From Tepidanaerobacter sp. GT38 (GTDB lineage: Bacteria; Bacillota; Thermosediminibacteria; Thermosediminibacterales; Tepidanaerobacteraceae): DNA of 64,000 nt. The stretch lies in assembly GCF_021991635.1 (NCBI RefSeq), contig NZ_JAFFJA010000015.1, positions 1-64,000 of the forward strand, written 5' to 3'. Position numbers and translations under genes: made by a program. This document shows, piece by piece, positions 53,102-62,463 of the stretch; position 1 is the first letter of the stretch, and each line of letters opens with the position of its first letter. A model generated the notes under the pieces. It saw only the letters and a list, made by a program, of their open reading frames with translations, was not told the origin of the DNA and did not search any database.

Positions 53102-53358
53102 AGTATCCCACTTCACTTTTGTGTATACTGGCCATCTTATATAAAAGTATATAGGCTGTCAACAGCCCCGTCAAATTCCCTCAGCAGCCGCCTCGTGAGC
53201 TTGGCACATAAAAATGTACATCTGCGCATTTTTTCTTGAAAACTTTAACTTTTAAAACTAAACATGCAAAAGAAATTACTTCTTTGGCAGGAAAATCTGG
53301 AGCAAATATAAAATATGTAAAAAGGTTAAACATAATGTTTATCACTCGGGAGGAAAAA

Positions 53359-55476
53359 ATGGATAAAATCATAGCAAAACTTGCTCAGGAATTAAATATA
53401 GACAAAAAGCAGGTTGCTGCCACAATTACCTTGCTTGACGAAGGAAATACCGTTCCGTTCATAGCTCGCTACCGGAAAGAGGTTACCGGTGGGCTTTCGG
53501 ATGAACAGCTCCGGACTCTTTCCGAAAGGCTGGCCTACCTTAGAAATCTGGAAGACAGAAAAGCGGAAGTGATAAAACTCCTGGAAGAAATGGAGAAGCT
53601 GACACCTGAGATCAAGAAAAGCTTAGATGCAGCATCGACCCTTCAGGAGGTAGAAGATATTTATAGGCCCTTTAGGCCAAAGCGAAGGACCAGAGCTACT
53701 ATTGCTAAGGAACAAGGCCTTGAGCCCTTGGCTCAAAAAATTCTGGCCCAGGAAGTTTCAATTGGCCTCGAAGATGCAGCAGCCTTTGTGGATACTGAAA
53801 AAGGCGTCAATACACCGGAAGATGCTTTAGCCGGTGCTCTTGACATCATTGCCGAGATTATCTCCGATGACGCCGAAATACGAAAGGTCATCCGGGATAT
53901 GGCTTATAAGACAGGTATTGTCCAATCAACAGGTCTTACCGAAGAAACGTCAACTTACTCTATGTACTATGATTTTAAAGAACCTGTGTCGAAAATTGTC
54001 TCACACCGAATTCTTGCCATAAATAGAGGAGAACGGGAAAAATTTCTGCAGGTAAAAATTCAGGTGCCTACAGAAAATATCTTAGCTATTATCAAAGACA
54101 AGTATATAAACGACTCGTCACCTACCGCCCAGCTTCTCGAACAGGCAGTAGACGATGCATACAAACGCCTTATATGGCCGTCTATCGAAAGGGAAATCCG
54201 AAATATGCTAACAGAGAGAGCAGAGGAACAAGCCCTGGTGACATTCTCAAAGAATCTAAAGCACTTGCTCCTGCAGCCTCCGGTAAAAGACAAAGTTATA
54301 ATGGGCTTTGACCCGGCTTACCGGACCGGGTGCAAACTGGCGGTTATAGATAGTTCGGGCAAGCTGCTGGACTTTGCCGTCTGTTATCCAACTCCTCCAC
54401 AGAACAACTTTGAGGAGTCCAAAAAGATAATTCTCTCACTGATAGAAAAGTACAATGTGGATGTCATTTCTCTGGGAAACGGCACAGCTTCCAGAGAGAG
54501 CGAAAAATTCCTGGGGGAGATTTTAAAAGAGGCTAAAAGACCCGTGTCATACGTAGTGGTAAGTGAAGCTGGAGCTTCCGTCTACTCTGCGTCAAAGCTA
54601 GGCACGCAAGAATTTCCAGACCTTGACGTTTCCTATAGAGGTGCCGTTTCCATTGCCCGGCGTCTCCAGGACCCATTGGCAGAGCTGGTAAAAATAGACC
54701 CAAAAGCCTTAGGTGTAGGGCAATATCAGCATGACGTAAATCAAAAGAAGCTTTCCGAGAAACTCTCGGGAGTAGTGGAAGACTGTGTCAACAGCGTCGG
54801 CGTAGACGTAAATACGGCATCGCCTTCCCTGCTCAGCTATGTCAGCGGCATTACTCCCACTATAGCTAATAACATTGTAAAATACCGGGAAGAAAAGGGA
54901 TTGTTTAAATCAAGACAAGAATTTTTAAAAGTTCCCAAGTTGGGTCCAAAGACTTTTGAACAATGCGCCGGATTTCTAAGGGTACCGGAAAGTGATAATA
55001 TCCTCGATAACACTGCAGTACACCCGGAAAGCTATGAAATAGCCGAACAGGTAATGAAACTTTATACTCTTGAAGAGCTTAAAACTAAAAACTTTACTGA
55101 AAATGAAATAAGGGAAATGGCCTTATCTTTAGACATAGGTATACCTACCTTAAAGGACATTTTGACAGAACTTAAAAAACCCGGGCGCGACCCCAGAGAA
55201 GAGCTGCCGCCGCCTATTTTCCGCACTGACGTGCTGGAAATTTCCCATTTGAAACCGGGCATGGTTTTAATGGGCACCGTCCGCAACTTGACCGACTTCG
55301 GGGCATTCATAGACATAGGCGTCCATCAGGATGGTCTCTGTCACATTTCTGAGCTCTCCGAGAGCTTTGTCCGTTCACCTTTTGATGTGTTAAGTGTAGG
55401 TGACACTGTAAAGGTAAAAGTGCTCTCGGTAGATACCGAAAGAAACAGGATAAGCCTTTCCATGAAAGGAGTATAA
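53359..55476 (+). CDS. tex: Tex-family RNA-binding transcription accessory protein
   Basis: A 705-residue Tex protein. It has the N-terminal helical module (NTVPFIARYRKEVTGGLSDEQLRTL), a YqgF-like RNase H domain (VIMGFDPAYRTGCKLAVID, SLGNGTASRESEKF), a helix-hairpin-helix pair (VGVDVNTASPSLLSYVSGI) and a C-terminal S1 domain (MVLMGTVRNLTDFGAFIDIGVHQDGLCHISEL). It aids transcription or RNA turnover. I start it at ATG 53359 behind GGGAGG; the frame to 53236 is longer than the family. Confidence 0.95.
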   Translation: MDKIIAKLAQELNIDKKQVAATITLLDEGNTVPFIARYRKEVTGGLSDEQLRTLSERLAYLRNLEDRKAEVIKLLEEMEKLTPEIKKSLDAASTLQEVEDIYRPFRPKRRTRATIAKEQGLEPLAQKILAQEVSIGLEDAAAFVDTEKGVNTPEDALAGALDIIAEIISDDAEIRKVIRDMAYKTGIVQSTGLTEETSTYSMYYDFKEPVSKIVSHRILAINRGEREKFLQVKIQVPTENILAIIKDKYINDSSPTAQLLEQAVDDAYKRLIWPSIEREIRNMLTERAEEQALVTFSKNLKHLLLQPPVKDKVIMGFDPAYRTGCKLAVIDSSGKLLDFAVCYPTPPQNNFEESKKIILSLIEKYNVDVISLGNGTASRESEKFLGEILKEAKRPVSYVVVSEAGASVYSASKLGTQEFPDLDVSYRGAVSIARRLQDPLAELVKIDPKALGVGQYQHDVNQKKLSEKLSGVVEDCVNSVGVDVNTASPSLLSYVSGITPTIANNIVKYREEKGLFKSRQEFLKVPKLGPKTFEQCAGFLRVPESDNILDNTAVHPESYEIAEQVMKLYTLEELKTKNFTENEIREMALSLDIGIPTLKDILTELKKPGRDPREELPPPIFRTDVLEISHLKPGMVLMGTVRNLTDFGAFIDIGVHQDGLCHISELSESFVRSPFDVLSVGDTVKVKVLSVDTERNRISLSMKGV

Positions 55477-55497
55477 AGTATATATATCAGAAATCTA

Positions 55498-55525
55498 ATC
55501 AGCTCCCCTACATAGGGGAGCTGAT
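55498..55525. terminator. Terminator between tex and the deacetylase gene
   Basis: A 12-bp perfect stem (55498-55509 with 55514-55525, loop ACAT) lies between the convergent genes. Confidence 0.85.
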
Positions 55526-55541
55526 CTTATGAGCAAATCGC

Positions 55542-56417
55542 CTATTTCAGTTTATCATTGTCTTGCCTGTCCTTTTCTTGCTTATCCTTTAGTATTTCAT
55601 CAACTGTCACAAATTCAAACCCTTCAGCTTTTAAAACCTCTATGATTTCCGACAGCGCCTCTACTGAACCGCTCAAATCCTCTCCCTCTCCCCCTGCGGA
55701 GTGCTGCAAAATTATGGAGCCGTTTACCACATTTTCTAAAACATTGGTTTTGACTTCTTCTGCAGAAAGGCCTTTCCAATCCAGTGAATCCACATTCCAT
55801 GATATTATCTTATAGCCTATATCACCAAAAAACTCTACTCTTTTTGGGTCTATTGAACCATAAGGGGACCTAAAAATTTTAACTCTATCTTTCGAATCTT
55901 TATAATAGGAATTCAGCAGTTTTTCAGTTTTCAATACTTCCTCTTTGGCGTCTTCTAAAGAGATTTTCATTATATTAGGATGACTCCACGTATGATTGCC
56001 AGCTAAGTGGCCTTCATCTACAATCCTCTGCATAACTTCAGAAAAGCTATCTGCTCTTTTGCCTATGACAAAAAATGTAGCTTTCACATTTTTATCTTTT
56101 AAAATATCGAGAATTTGAGGTGTGAATACATCATCAGGGCCATCGTCAAAAGTTAAAGCAACTTTTTTCTCGCTGCTGTCACCGCTGGCTATAAAAAGGT
56201 CCGGATACATGGTTATTAAATCAACTATTTCTCTTTTTGGAAAACCTCTGACCTCTCTTTCAGGACCACCGGCCAAATCTAAGTTTTCAGACATGTTATG
56301 AGGAATACTTATTTTAGATTTTTGTTGAGGCTTGCGATATATGTCTTCCTTAACGGTTAATAATGCGAAAAATACAGCTAATATCATTACGGCAAAAAGG
56401 CTATACCTTATTTTCAA
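55542..56417 (-). CDS. Exported polysaccharide deacetylase
   Basis: A 291-residue NodB-domain deacetylase with an N-terminal signal anchor (about 7-22). Motif 1 is TFDDGPDD, motif 2 AGNHTWSHPN (metal His pair), motif 3 FRSPYGS, then SWNVDSLDWKG and ILQHSAGGEGE. It should remove acetyl or muramyl N-acetyl groups from peptidoglycan or polysaccharide, like PdaA-type proteins. The TTG at 56417 has GAGGTGATA upstream. The C-terminal tail is very charged. Confidence 0.92.
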   Translation of the reverse strand: MKIRYSLFAVMILAVFFALLTVKEDIYRKPQQKSKISIPHNMSENLDLAGGPEREVRGFPKREIVDLITMYPDLFIASGDSSEKKVALTFDDGPDDVFTPQILDILKDKNVKATFFVIGKRADSFSEVMQRIVDEGHLAGNHTWSHPNIMKISLEDAKEEVLKTEKLLNSYYKDSKDRVKIFRSPYGSIDPKRVEFFGDIGYKIISWNVDSLDWKGLSAEEVKTNVLENVVNGSIILQHSAGGEGEDLSGSVEALSEIIEVLKAEGFEFVTVDEILKDKQEKDRQDNDKLK

Positions 56418-56549
56418 AAAATATCACCTCAACAATAATTTCCTCATTATCGCTCTGATTTATACAGTAATTGTCATATTTGTGATATTTATCATATCAA
56501 TATTTGAAAATCTTTAGTAATATAAAAAAACAAGAAAGGTGGGTTATAG

Positions 56550-56957
56550 ATGACCATCGCTTTACTTCAAAAACAGCATGAGCAGATTCATGAAATCATA
56601 CAGGAACTTCTGCATGTTCCACAAGAAAAGTTAGAGGAAAAAGCCTTTGATATTTCTATGAAAATAGGGCAGCTTGCAGGTGTGCTTTTATTCCACTTGC
56701 AATCTGAAGATAAGTTTTTATATCCTAATTTGATGGAACACGAAAACAGCCACATTCGAAGCACAGCCAAGGCTTTTACAGATGAAATGGGGAATTTAGG
56801 CGAGAAGTTTTCGGCTTTCAAAGCAAAATACATGCAGCCCAAAAATATAAAGACAAACCCGGAAAAGTTTAGGCAAGATTTAAGCGATATTGCTACTCTG
56901 CTAAAAAATCGAATCCAAAGAGAAGAGATGGAGCTTTATCCGCTGCTAGGAAAATAA
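56550..56957 (+). CDS. Hemerythrin-like HHE domain protein
   Basis: A 135-residue four-helix HHE-type protein with ligand-like residues His10, His14, His49 (FHLQSED), His64/His68 and the C-terminal REEMELYPLL. Relatives bind iron and react with NO or oxygen. The exact ligand set differs from the bacteriohemerythrin at 46.0 kb. ATG 56550 follows AAGGTGGG. Confidence 0.8.
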   Translation: MTIALLQKQHEQIHEIIQELLHVPQEKLEEKAFDISMKIGQLAGVLLFHLQSEDKFLYPNLMEHENSHIRSTAKAFTDEMGNLGEKFSAFKAKYMQPKNIKTNPEKFRQDLSDIATLLKNRIQREEMELYPLLGK

Positions 56958-57030
56958 TAGGGGTTGTGTACTATTTTTAGACCACAACCCTTACTTACAG
57001 ACCTTAACTATAAGCTCTTGCCATTGACAA

Positions 57031-57981
57031 TTATTCTTCTTTAATACCTAACGGATTGCCATCAATACAGTCCTGAACCCTTTGCACGTATATTTCCTGG
57101 TAACCGATGTTTTCGCCTAAACCATGTAAATAAATATTGACCACAAAGCCTTCTCTTTCAAGTATGCTCTTCCAAGAATCTTCCTCATCACCGGCCATAT
57201 CATTAACTGCATGGTCCCCGGCCACAAGCATATAAGGCATTAGTGTTACTTCTTTAATATTGTTTCGTTTTAGTTTGGCTATTACATTATCGATTCCCGG
57301 ATATCCTTCAACGACCCCTACAAAGACCTTTAATCCCTCATCATCTAACATGCTTTGCAAGCAAGAATAACAGGCATTAGCCGGGTGAGTCGTGCCGTGG
57401 CCCATTAAAACTACCGCATGGTCTTTATCTAATGCTGGCAGTTGTTGCTTTAAGGCTTCTACAGCTTGTTTGTAGTCTTCTATGCCGTAAAGTACAGGCC
57501 GACCTACAGTCAATTGTTCGAAAGAATCCTTGAAATTATTTACAACAGCCAGCACTTCTTCATATTCGTAACCGGGAATAATATGTAAAGGCTGTACGAT
57601 GACTTTAGTAAATCCTTCTTCTTTCATTTTGCTTAAAGCTTCTTCAGGTGTGTCAATTATAATATTGTCTCTTTCCTTAAGCTTTTTAATGATAATACTG
57701 GAAGTAAAAGCTCGGCGAACTTCATAATCAGGGAAGCTCTCTGCTATTTTTTCTTCACAAGCATCTATCGTCACTTTTCTAGTCTCAGGATAACTTGTTC
57801 CAAAACTGATAACTAAGATGCCTTTTTTGCCTTCAGGTTGTTGAAACTCTAGATTTTCCTGCTCTTCCACCGGATCACCTGCTGCCGGTTGCAAATTATC
57901 ACCATAGGCCGCTAGGAATAAACTGCAGATCAATAAACTAATGACCACTAAAATCTTTTGTTTCTTGACTTTTGAAAACAT
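57031..57981 (-). CDS. cbiK: Exported sirohydrochlorin cobaltochelatase, CbiK-like
   Basis: A 316-residue protein inserting Co2+ into sirohydrochlorin, the first step of the anaerobic B12 route. The body shows ILVISFGTSYPETRKVTI, VQPLHIIPGYEYEE, MGHGTTHPANACY and LVAGDHAVNDMAGDEEDSW, supplying the two catalytic/metal His. A signal peptide precedes it, ending LFLAAYG: a lipobox with Tyr26 where Cys is expected. Export fits the periplasmic/exported CbiK types known in other anaerobes. I start it at ATG 57981, 8 nt after AAGGAG. It follows the cbi operon by 69 nt. Confidence 0.88.
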   Translation of the reverse strand: MFSKVKKQKILVVISLLICSLFLAAYGDNLQPAAGDPVEEQENLEFQQPEGKKGILVISFGTSYPETRKVTIDACEEKIAESFPDYEVRRAFTSSIIIKKLKERDNIIIDTPEEALSKMKEEGFTKVIVQPLHIIPGYEYEEVLAVVNNFKDSFEQLTVGRPVLYGIEDYKQAVEALKQQLPALDKDHAVVLMGHGTTHPANACYSCLQSMLDDEGLKVFVGVVEGYPGIDNVIAKLKRNNIKEVTLMPYMLVAGDHAVNDMAGDEEDSWKSILEREGFVVNIYLHGLGENIGYQEIYVQRVQDCIDGNPLGIKEE

Positions 57982-58059
57982 CACTATCACTCCTTGATTT
58001 TTTTTATTAAAAGTTTCTGTAGGTCAGCAAATCAGCACAGGCAGCTTTATGGCTTATGT

Positions 58060-58809
58060 TCATCTCAGCCTAAAACCTCTTAGTTTTTGCCGTATATATT
58101 TTACAACTTCGTCTATACTCTCCAATCCCTGCTCATCATAGCGGCCAATAATCACCGCCGGGATATTGAGCATCCTGCATGCCTGGATTTTTTCATAAGT
58201 GCCACCTTCGCTGCCGCTATCTTTCATTACCACATAATCGGCACCATATTCTTTAAACATGACGGCATTCAAGTCTTTACTAAATGGGCCCAATGCAGCA
58301 ACTATATCTTTAATTTTTACTCTGTTCTTCAAGCATTCTTCAATGCTTTCTATGGTAGGCAGAACCCTGTAGATAAATCTGTTGTTTCCCCTTACTGATT
58401 CAAAATCCTTTATGTTTTTTGAACCAGTTGTAATAAACACACATCCCTTTACAGACCTTAAAAACTTCTGGCATTCTTCAATGGAATCGAGATAAATACT
58501 GCCTTCGGTATCTTTGGTTTTTTTTCGCACATAGCGTATATAATCAATGTTGAGTTTTCGAGCGACCTCTTTGGCATTTTTCGTAACTTCCAAGGCATAG
58601 GGATGGGACATGTCTACTATCAAGTAAATGGAATTTTTCCTGATAAAAGCTTCCATGCCTATCCGATCCATACGACCTACCACAAGGTTTTTATCATTCA
58701 GAAACTCCCGCTCGGATTCGGTTGCAGCCGTAATGACGTATTTGGCATCACCTTTTATTCTTTGGACCAGTTCTGCGGCTTCCCGAGTCCCTCCTATTAT
58801 CCATATCAA
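58060..58809 (-). CDS. cbiJ: Cobalt-precorrin-6A reductase CbiJ
   Basis: A 249-residue NAD(P)H-dependent reductase of the corrin ring (CbiJ/CobK). It opens MIWIIGGTREAAELVQRI, has VDMSHPYALEVTKNAKEVA and RYVRK, and VFITTGSKNIKDFESV. The start is TTG 58809 after GGGGGTATAA, overlapping the cbiH stop by 4 nt, so it is coupled. It is the last gene of the overlapping operon. Confidence 0.92.
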   Translation of the reverse strand: MIWIIGGTREAAELVQRIKGDAKYVITAATESEREFLNDKNLVVGRMDRIGMEAFIRKNSIYLIVDMSHPYALEVTKNAKEVARKLNIDYIRYVRKKTKDTEGSIYLDSIEECQKFLRSVKGCVFITTGSKNIKDFESVRGNNRFIYRVLPTIESIEECLKNRVKIKDIVAALGPFSKDLNAVMFKEYGADYVVMKDSGSEGGTYEKIQACRMLNIPAVIIGRYDEQGLESIDEVVKYIRQKLRGFRLR

Positions 58810-59525
58810 ATTTTATACCCCCTGGGAGTAATCATTTTATCTCCTTTTACATAGGTGGCACTGTTGCCTATTATCAAAACCGTAGCCATATCCACCAGCT
58901 CGTATTCTATATTGGAAATGGTAGTTATCACCCTCTGGTTTCCGTTACGGCCTGCATTTTTAACTATCCCTACTGGGGTGTCGGGTTTTTTGTATTTTAA
59001 CAGAATATCTATTGCTTTTTTTAAATTCTCAGGGCGGCCGTGGCTTCTAGGATTGTACAAGGCTATGCTAAAGTCGGCAGCTCCGGCACATTCGAGCCTT
59101 TTTTCTATAACCTCCCATGGTGTTAAAAGGTCGCTCAAGCTTATGGAGCAGAAATCGTGCATAATCGGAGCCCCCAGCTCTGCCGCTGCAGCAAAGCAGC
59201 TAGTTACCCCAGGCACCACTTCCACATCAATGCCCTCAGCAAGTTCCAGTATAGGTCCTGCCATGCCATATAAGCCTGCATCCCCGGTGCTTATAATGGA
59301 CGTGTCCAACCCATGCTTTACCTTTTCAATGGCCAACTGGCACCGCTGTATTTCTCCACGCATGCCGGTAGTTATGACTTCCTTGCCACCTAACATATCC
59401 TTTATCAAATCCACATAGAATTTGTATCCTACTATGACTTTTGATTTTTCTATAGCTTCAATTGCCCTTGATGTCATACAATCTTTACCGCCGGGGCCCA
59501 GGCCCACCACATATAGTTTAGCCAT
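58806..59525 (-). CDS. cbiH: Precorrin-3B C17-methyltransferase CbiH
   Basis: A 239-residue SAM methylase that contracts the ring and methylates C17. It shows VGLGPGGKDCMTSRA, VVGYKFYVDLI, ISTGDAGLYGMAGPILE, VEVVPGVTSCFAAAAELGAPIMHDFCSISLSDLLTPWEVI and ALYNPRSHGRPE, diagnostic of CobJ/CbiH. It overlaps cbiG by 8 nt. Confidence 0.95.
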   Translation of the reverse strand: MAKLYVVGLGPGGKDCMTSRAIEAIEKSKVIVGYKFYVDLIKDMLGGKEVITTGMRGEIQRCQLAIEKVKHGLDTSIISTGDAGLYGMAGPILELAEGIDVEVVPGVTSCFAAAAELGAPIMHDFCSISLSDLLTPWEVIEKRLECAGAADFSIALYNPRSHGRPENLKKAIDILLKYKKPDTPVGIVKNAGRNGNQRVITTISNIEYELVDMATVLIIGNSATYVKGDKMITPRGYKI

Positions 59526-60498
59526 GCTGCTTTTTCCTCCCCACAGAAACTGTTACACCATTCAATAATGTTTTGCCAACAATCACTTCCCCGGAAGTTA
59601 AATAGGCACAGGGTTCGCAAACACCTGTCACACCTACCACTTTTTCCACAAAAGCACTCCCCCGGAACATCTCCTGAACGGAGCGTATTTGTTCTTTTGA
59701 AAATGTATAAAACCTGCAGCCTAAATACTTACAAGCTTCAATCAAGCCTTGTTCATCCTTTTTTATGTCAATGGTGGCCAGTGACTCTATGGATTTAATG
59801 CTCAAATTGTTAGATTTAAAGACATTGAAGATGGCCTCTAAAATTTCGTCCCGAGTCTTCCCTCTTTTGCAACCCACTCCAACGGTGAGGTTTTTAGGCC
59901 TTAAAATGCAGTAAGGTTTGTGGCAGGATACTGACTCTTGGGGTGTGATGTAAAGGATTCCATCATAATCGGTTTCTGATATTCTGGGGTAATTTATCAT
60001 GGTCTGAATTTCCGAGACCACCCGCAATACTCCACCGTTTACCATTATAGCCGTTATGGTTTTGGCATCTTCCATATTCTCAATGACAAGGTTACACCTT
60101 TTGGCAAACATGTCTACCGATTCTATGCCTCTCCCTTCGGATGCCGTAGTTATTATGGGGTGGGCACCGATGATTTTGGCTACTTCTTTTGTAAAATCAT
60201 TGGCTCCGCCAATATGCCCTGATAAAAGGCTAATGGCGTATTTCCCCATATCATCTACCACCACTACAGCAGGGTCTTGGATCTTATGCCTGATATAAGG
60301 CGCCATCAACCTCACCGCAATACCTACAGCACATACAAATACGATTCGGTCATATTCTCGGGCTATCATGGCCATTTTGGATTTAACACCCGATGAGCAT
60401 GTTTTTGGACTGTATATGCGGGCGCCTGGAATGCCTCTTTCGATAGCCTTTGCTATCTTTTCTCCCGAATCTGTAAAACATATCACGGCGCACTTCAC
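59518..60498 (-). CDS. cbiG: Cobalt-precorrin-5A hydrolase CbiG
   Basis: A 326-residue protein opening the delta-lactone and releasing acetaldehyde. The N-terminal domain has GERI-like IVFVCAVGIAVRLMAPYIRHKIQDPAVVVVDDMGKYAISLLSGHIGGAND, and the C-terminal domain has VGVGCKRGKTRDEI. The GTG at 60498 overlaps the cbiF stop by 4 nt. Length is normal for the clostridial form. Confidence 0.94.
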   Translation of the reverse strand: MKCAVICFTDSGEKIAKAIERGIPGARIYSPKTCSSGVKSKMAMIAREYDRIVFVCAVGIAVRLMAPYIRHKIQDPAVVVVDDMGKYAISLLSGHIGGANDFTKEVAKIIGAHPIITTASEGRGIESVDMFAKRCNLVIENMEDAKTITAIMVNGGVLRVVSEIQTMINYPRISETDYDGILYITPQESVSCHKPYCILRPKNLTVGVGCKRGKTRDEILEAIFNVFKSNNLSIKSIESLATIDIKKDEQGLIEACKYLGCRFYTFSKEQIRSVQEMFRGSAFVEKVVGVTGVCEPCAYLTSGEVIVGKTLLNGVTVSVGRKKQHG

Positions 60499-61250
60499 TG
60501 GGTAGCCCTCCGAAAGCCATGGGAAAAGCCAGGAGCGTAAAGTCTAGATCTCTCATATTTGCCATTTATGAAATCCCCAACGAGAATCATGGCAAAGTTT
60601 CTTATCCCCTGGTCCTTTACCTTTTGGGCTATGTCATCCAGTGTTCCCATTATCACCTTTTGATCTTCCCAGGTGGCCTTATATACTACCGCTACTGGCA
60701 CATCACTTCTTCCATAGCCCTGTTTCAGCTTTTTAACAGCCCTCTCCATATTCCCCACCGATAAGAATATGGCCATAGAAGCCTTGTGGGCAGCTAAGAG
60801 TTCCAGGGATTCCGTATTTGGCACCGGGGTCCTGCCCTCCAGCCGGGTTATTATAATCGTCTGGCTTATGCCGGGTAGGGTAAATTCACCCTTTATGGCG
60901 GCACAGCTTGCTGTAAAAGAGCTGACCCCCGGGACCACTTCGTACTCAATGCCCCTTTCCTCCAGTAAATCCATCTGCTCTTTTATAGCTCCGTATATGG
61001 AAGGATCTCCGGTATGAAGTCTTACAATACTTTTCCCTTGGCGGTATTCCCTTTCCATAACTTCAATTACTTCTTCCAATGTCATGGAGGCACTGTCGTA
61101 AAACTTGCACCCTTTTTTGCAAAAGGTCAGGTGTTCTCTGGATACTAAGGATCCCGCATATATGACCACATCGGCCCTTTCCAAGAGTCTTCTTCCCTTT
61201 ACCGTAATTAAATCAACATCCCCCGGGCCTGCACCTACAAAGCTTATCAC
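60495..61250 (-). CDS. cbiF: Cobalt-precorrin-4 C11-methyltransferase CbiF
   Basis: A 251-residue SAM methylase: FVGAGPGDVDLITVKG, VVIYAGSLVSREHL, VRLHTGDPSIYGAIKEQMDLL and VVPGVSSFTASCAAIKGEFTLPGISQTIIITRLEGRTPVP, diagnostic of CobM/CbiF. GTG 61250; overlaps cbiL by 4 nt. Confidence 0.95.
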   Translation of the reverse strand: MISFVGAGPGDVDLITVKGRRLLERADVVIYAGSLVSREHLTFCKKGCKFYDSASMTLEEVIEVMEREYRQGKSIVRLHTGDPSIYGAIKEQMDLLEERGIEYEVVPGVSSFTASCAAIKGEFTLPGISQTIIITRLEGRTPVPNTESLELLAAHKASMAIFLSVGNMERAVKKLKQGYGRSDVPVAVVYKATWEDQKVIMGTLDDIAQKVKDQGIRNFAMILVGDFINGKYERSRLYAPGFSHGFRRATQ

Positions 61251-61909
61251 TCTGTTTTCCTCCTTCCCAAAATAAGGGATATATAATCAGTGTCTTTGAG
61301 GATCTCGTCCCTTTCGAACAAGACCTTTTCCTCGTCACAGGTGCATCTTTTTACATATACATATTCAAATCCGTATTTTTCTAAAGTATCGAGGATGCTT
61401 GCTTTATTCTTATATGTTTTTAAAATACAGACCGAATCAACTGCCTTTAAAACCTCTTCATCTATATTCCCGTCACACAGATAAAAGCTCTCTCCTTTGA
61501 GGGCTACAGGCACCTTTGCACGGTTGGCAGCGGCGCAAAAAGAAGTCACTCCCGGCACGGTCTCCACCTGAATGCCTAGCTTCACAAGCTCCTTTTGAAG
61601 ATAACAAAAAGTGCTGTACACCATTGGGTCTCCCAATGTTAAAAATACACCGATTTGCCCTGATTTTAATTTGGCATCTATAAACCGGGCAATAATGGCG
61701 TATTTTTGCTTCTCATTTCCGTCCATGGCAAAATCCAATTCTAAAACCTGTTTATCCCTTATATAATCCCTGGCAATGTTTCCGGCAAAACTCTTTCCGC
61801 CGCTGGAGGGTATAAACACCATATCGGCTTTTCGTATAAGGTTATATCCTTTCAGGGTGATGTACTCGCTATCCCCCGGCCCTACTCCGATTCCGTACAA
61901 TTTTTTCAC
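61247..61909 (-). CDS. cbiL: Cobalt-factor II C20-methyltransferase CbiL
   Basis: A 220-residue SAM methylase with GIGVGPGDSEYITLKG, FLTLGDPMVYSTFCYLQKEL and VETVPGVTSFCAAANRAKVPVALKGESFYLCDG, as in CobI/CbiL. GTG 61909; overlaps cbiT by 4 nt. Confidence 0.94.
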   Translation of the reverse strand: MKKLYGIGVGPGDSEYITLKGYNLIRKADMVFIPSSGGKSFAGNIARDYIRDKQVLELDFAMDGNEKQKYAIIARFIDAKLKSGQIGVFLTLGDPMVYSTFCYLQKELVKLGIQVETVPGVTSFCAAANRAKVPVALKGESFYLCDGNIDEEVLKAVDSVCILKTYKNKASILDTLEKYGFEYVYVKRCTCDEEKVLFERDEILKDTDYISLILGRRKTE

Positions 61910-62463
61910 GGTTTCCTTCCTCTCGCTAAAAAAATCGGATTCTGGGATTTTATTATCCCGGCATTTTCCATATAAGATACCTGAATTAGTTTCAATTCAA
62001 TGTCCTCGTAGGCATAATGGTTTAAAAGAACCATAAATTCATTTAGATTTTTTAAGGTTATAAAGTTTGCTGCAATGATCCCACCGGAAGGCATTTTCTC
62101 ATTGACATGCTCAAAGATCTGTCTTAGTTTTCCACCACTGCCTCCGATAAAACATTTGTTAAAACCTGAAATTTTCTCAAGGCCATGAGGAGCATGTTTA
62201 TTAATGATTTCAATATCCACTTTGAATTTAAGGGCGTTCTGACGTATAAGATTTGTCCCTTCCTCTTGGGCCTCCACAGCAAATACTGTTGCCCCCTGCA
62301 GGGCTGCTTCAATGGAAATGGAACCTGTGCCTGCCCCAACGTCCAAAAGAGTATCACCTTTTTCTATTTCCAAAGCCGCTATGGCAGCAATCCTGGCATC
62401 AAATTTCGTCATGGGGATTTTGCCTCTTATAAATTCTTCATCTCTAATCCACCGCATGTTCAA
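61906..62463 (-). CDS. cbiT: Cobalt-precorrin-6B C15-methyltransferase (decarboxylating) CbiT
   Basis: A 185-residue class I methyltransferase: RDEEFIRGKIPMTKFDARIAAIAALEIEKGDTLLDVGAGTGSISIEAAL. It methylates C15 and, with CbiE, C5 while decarboxylating. TTG 62463 or ATG 62457 are both inside the cbiE 3' end (20-nt overlap), implying coupling. Confidence 0.94.
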   Translation of the reverse strand: MNMRWIRDEEFIRGKIPMTKFDARIAAIAALEIEKGDTLLDVGAGTGSISIEAALQGATVFAVEAQEEGTNLIRQNALKFKVDIEIINKHAPHGLEKISGFNKCFIGGSGGKLRQIFEHVNEKMPSGGIIAANFITLKNLNEFMVLLNHYAYEDIELKLIQVSYMENAGIIKSQNPIFLARGRKP

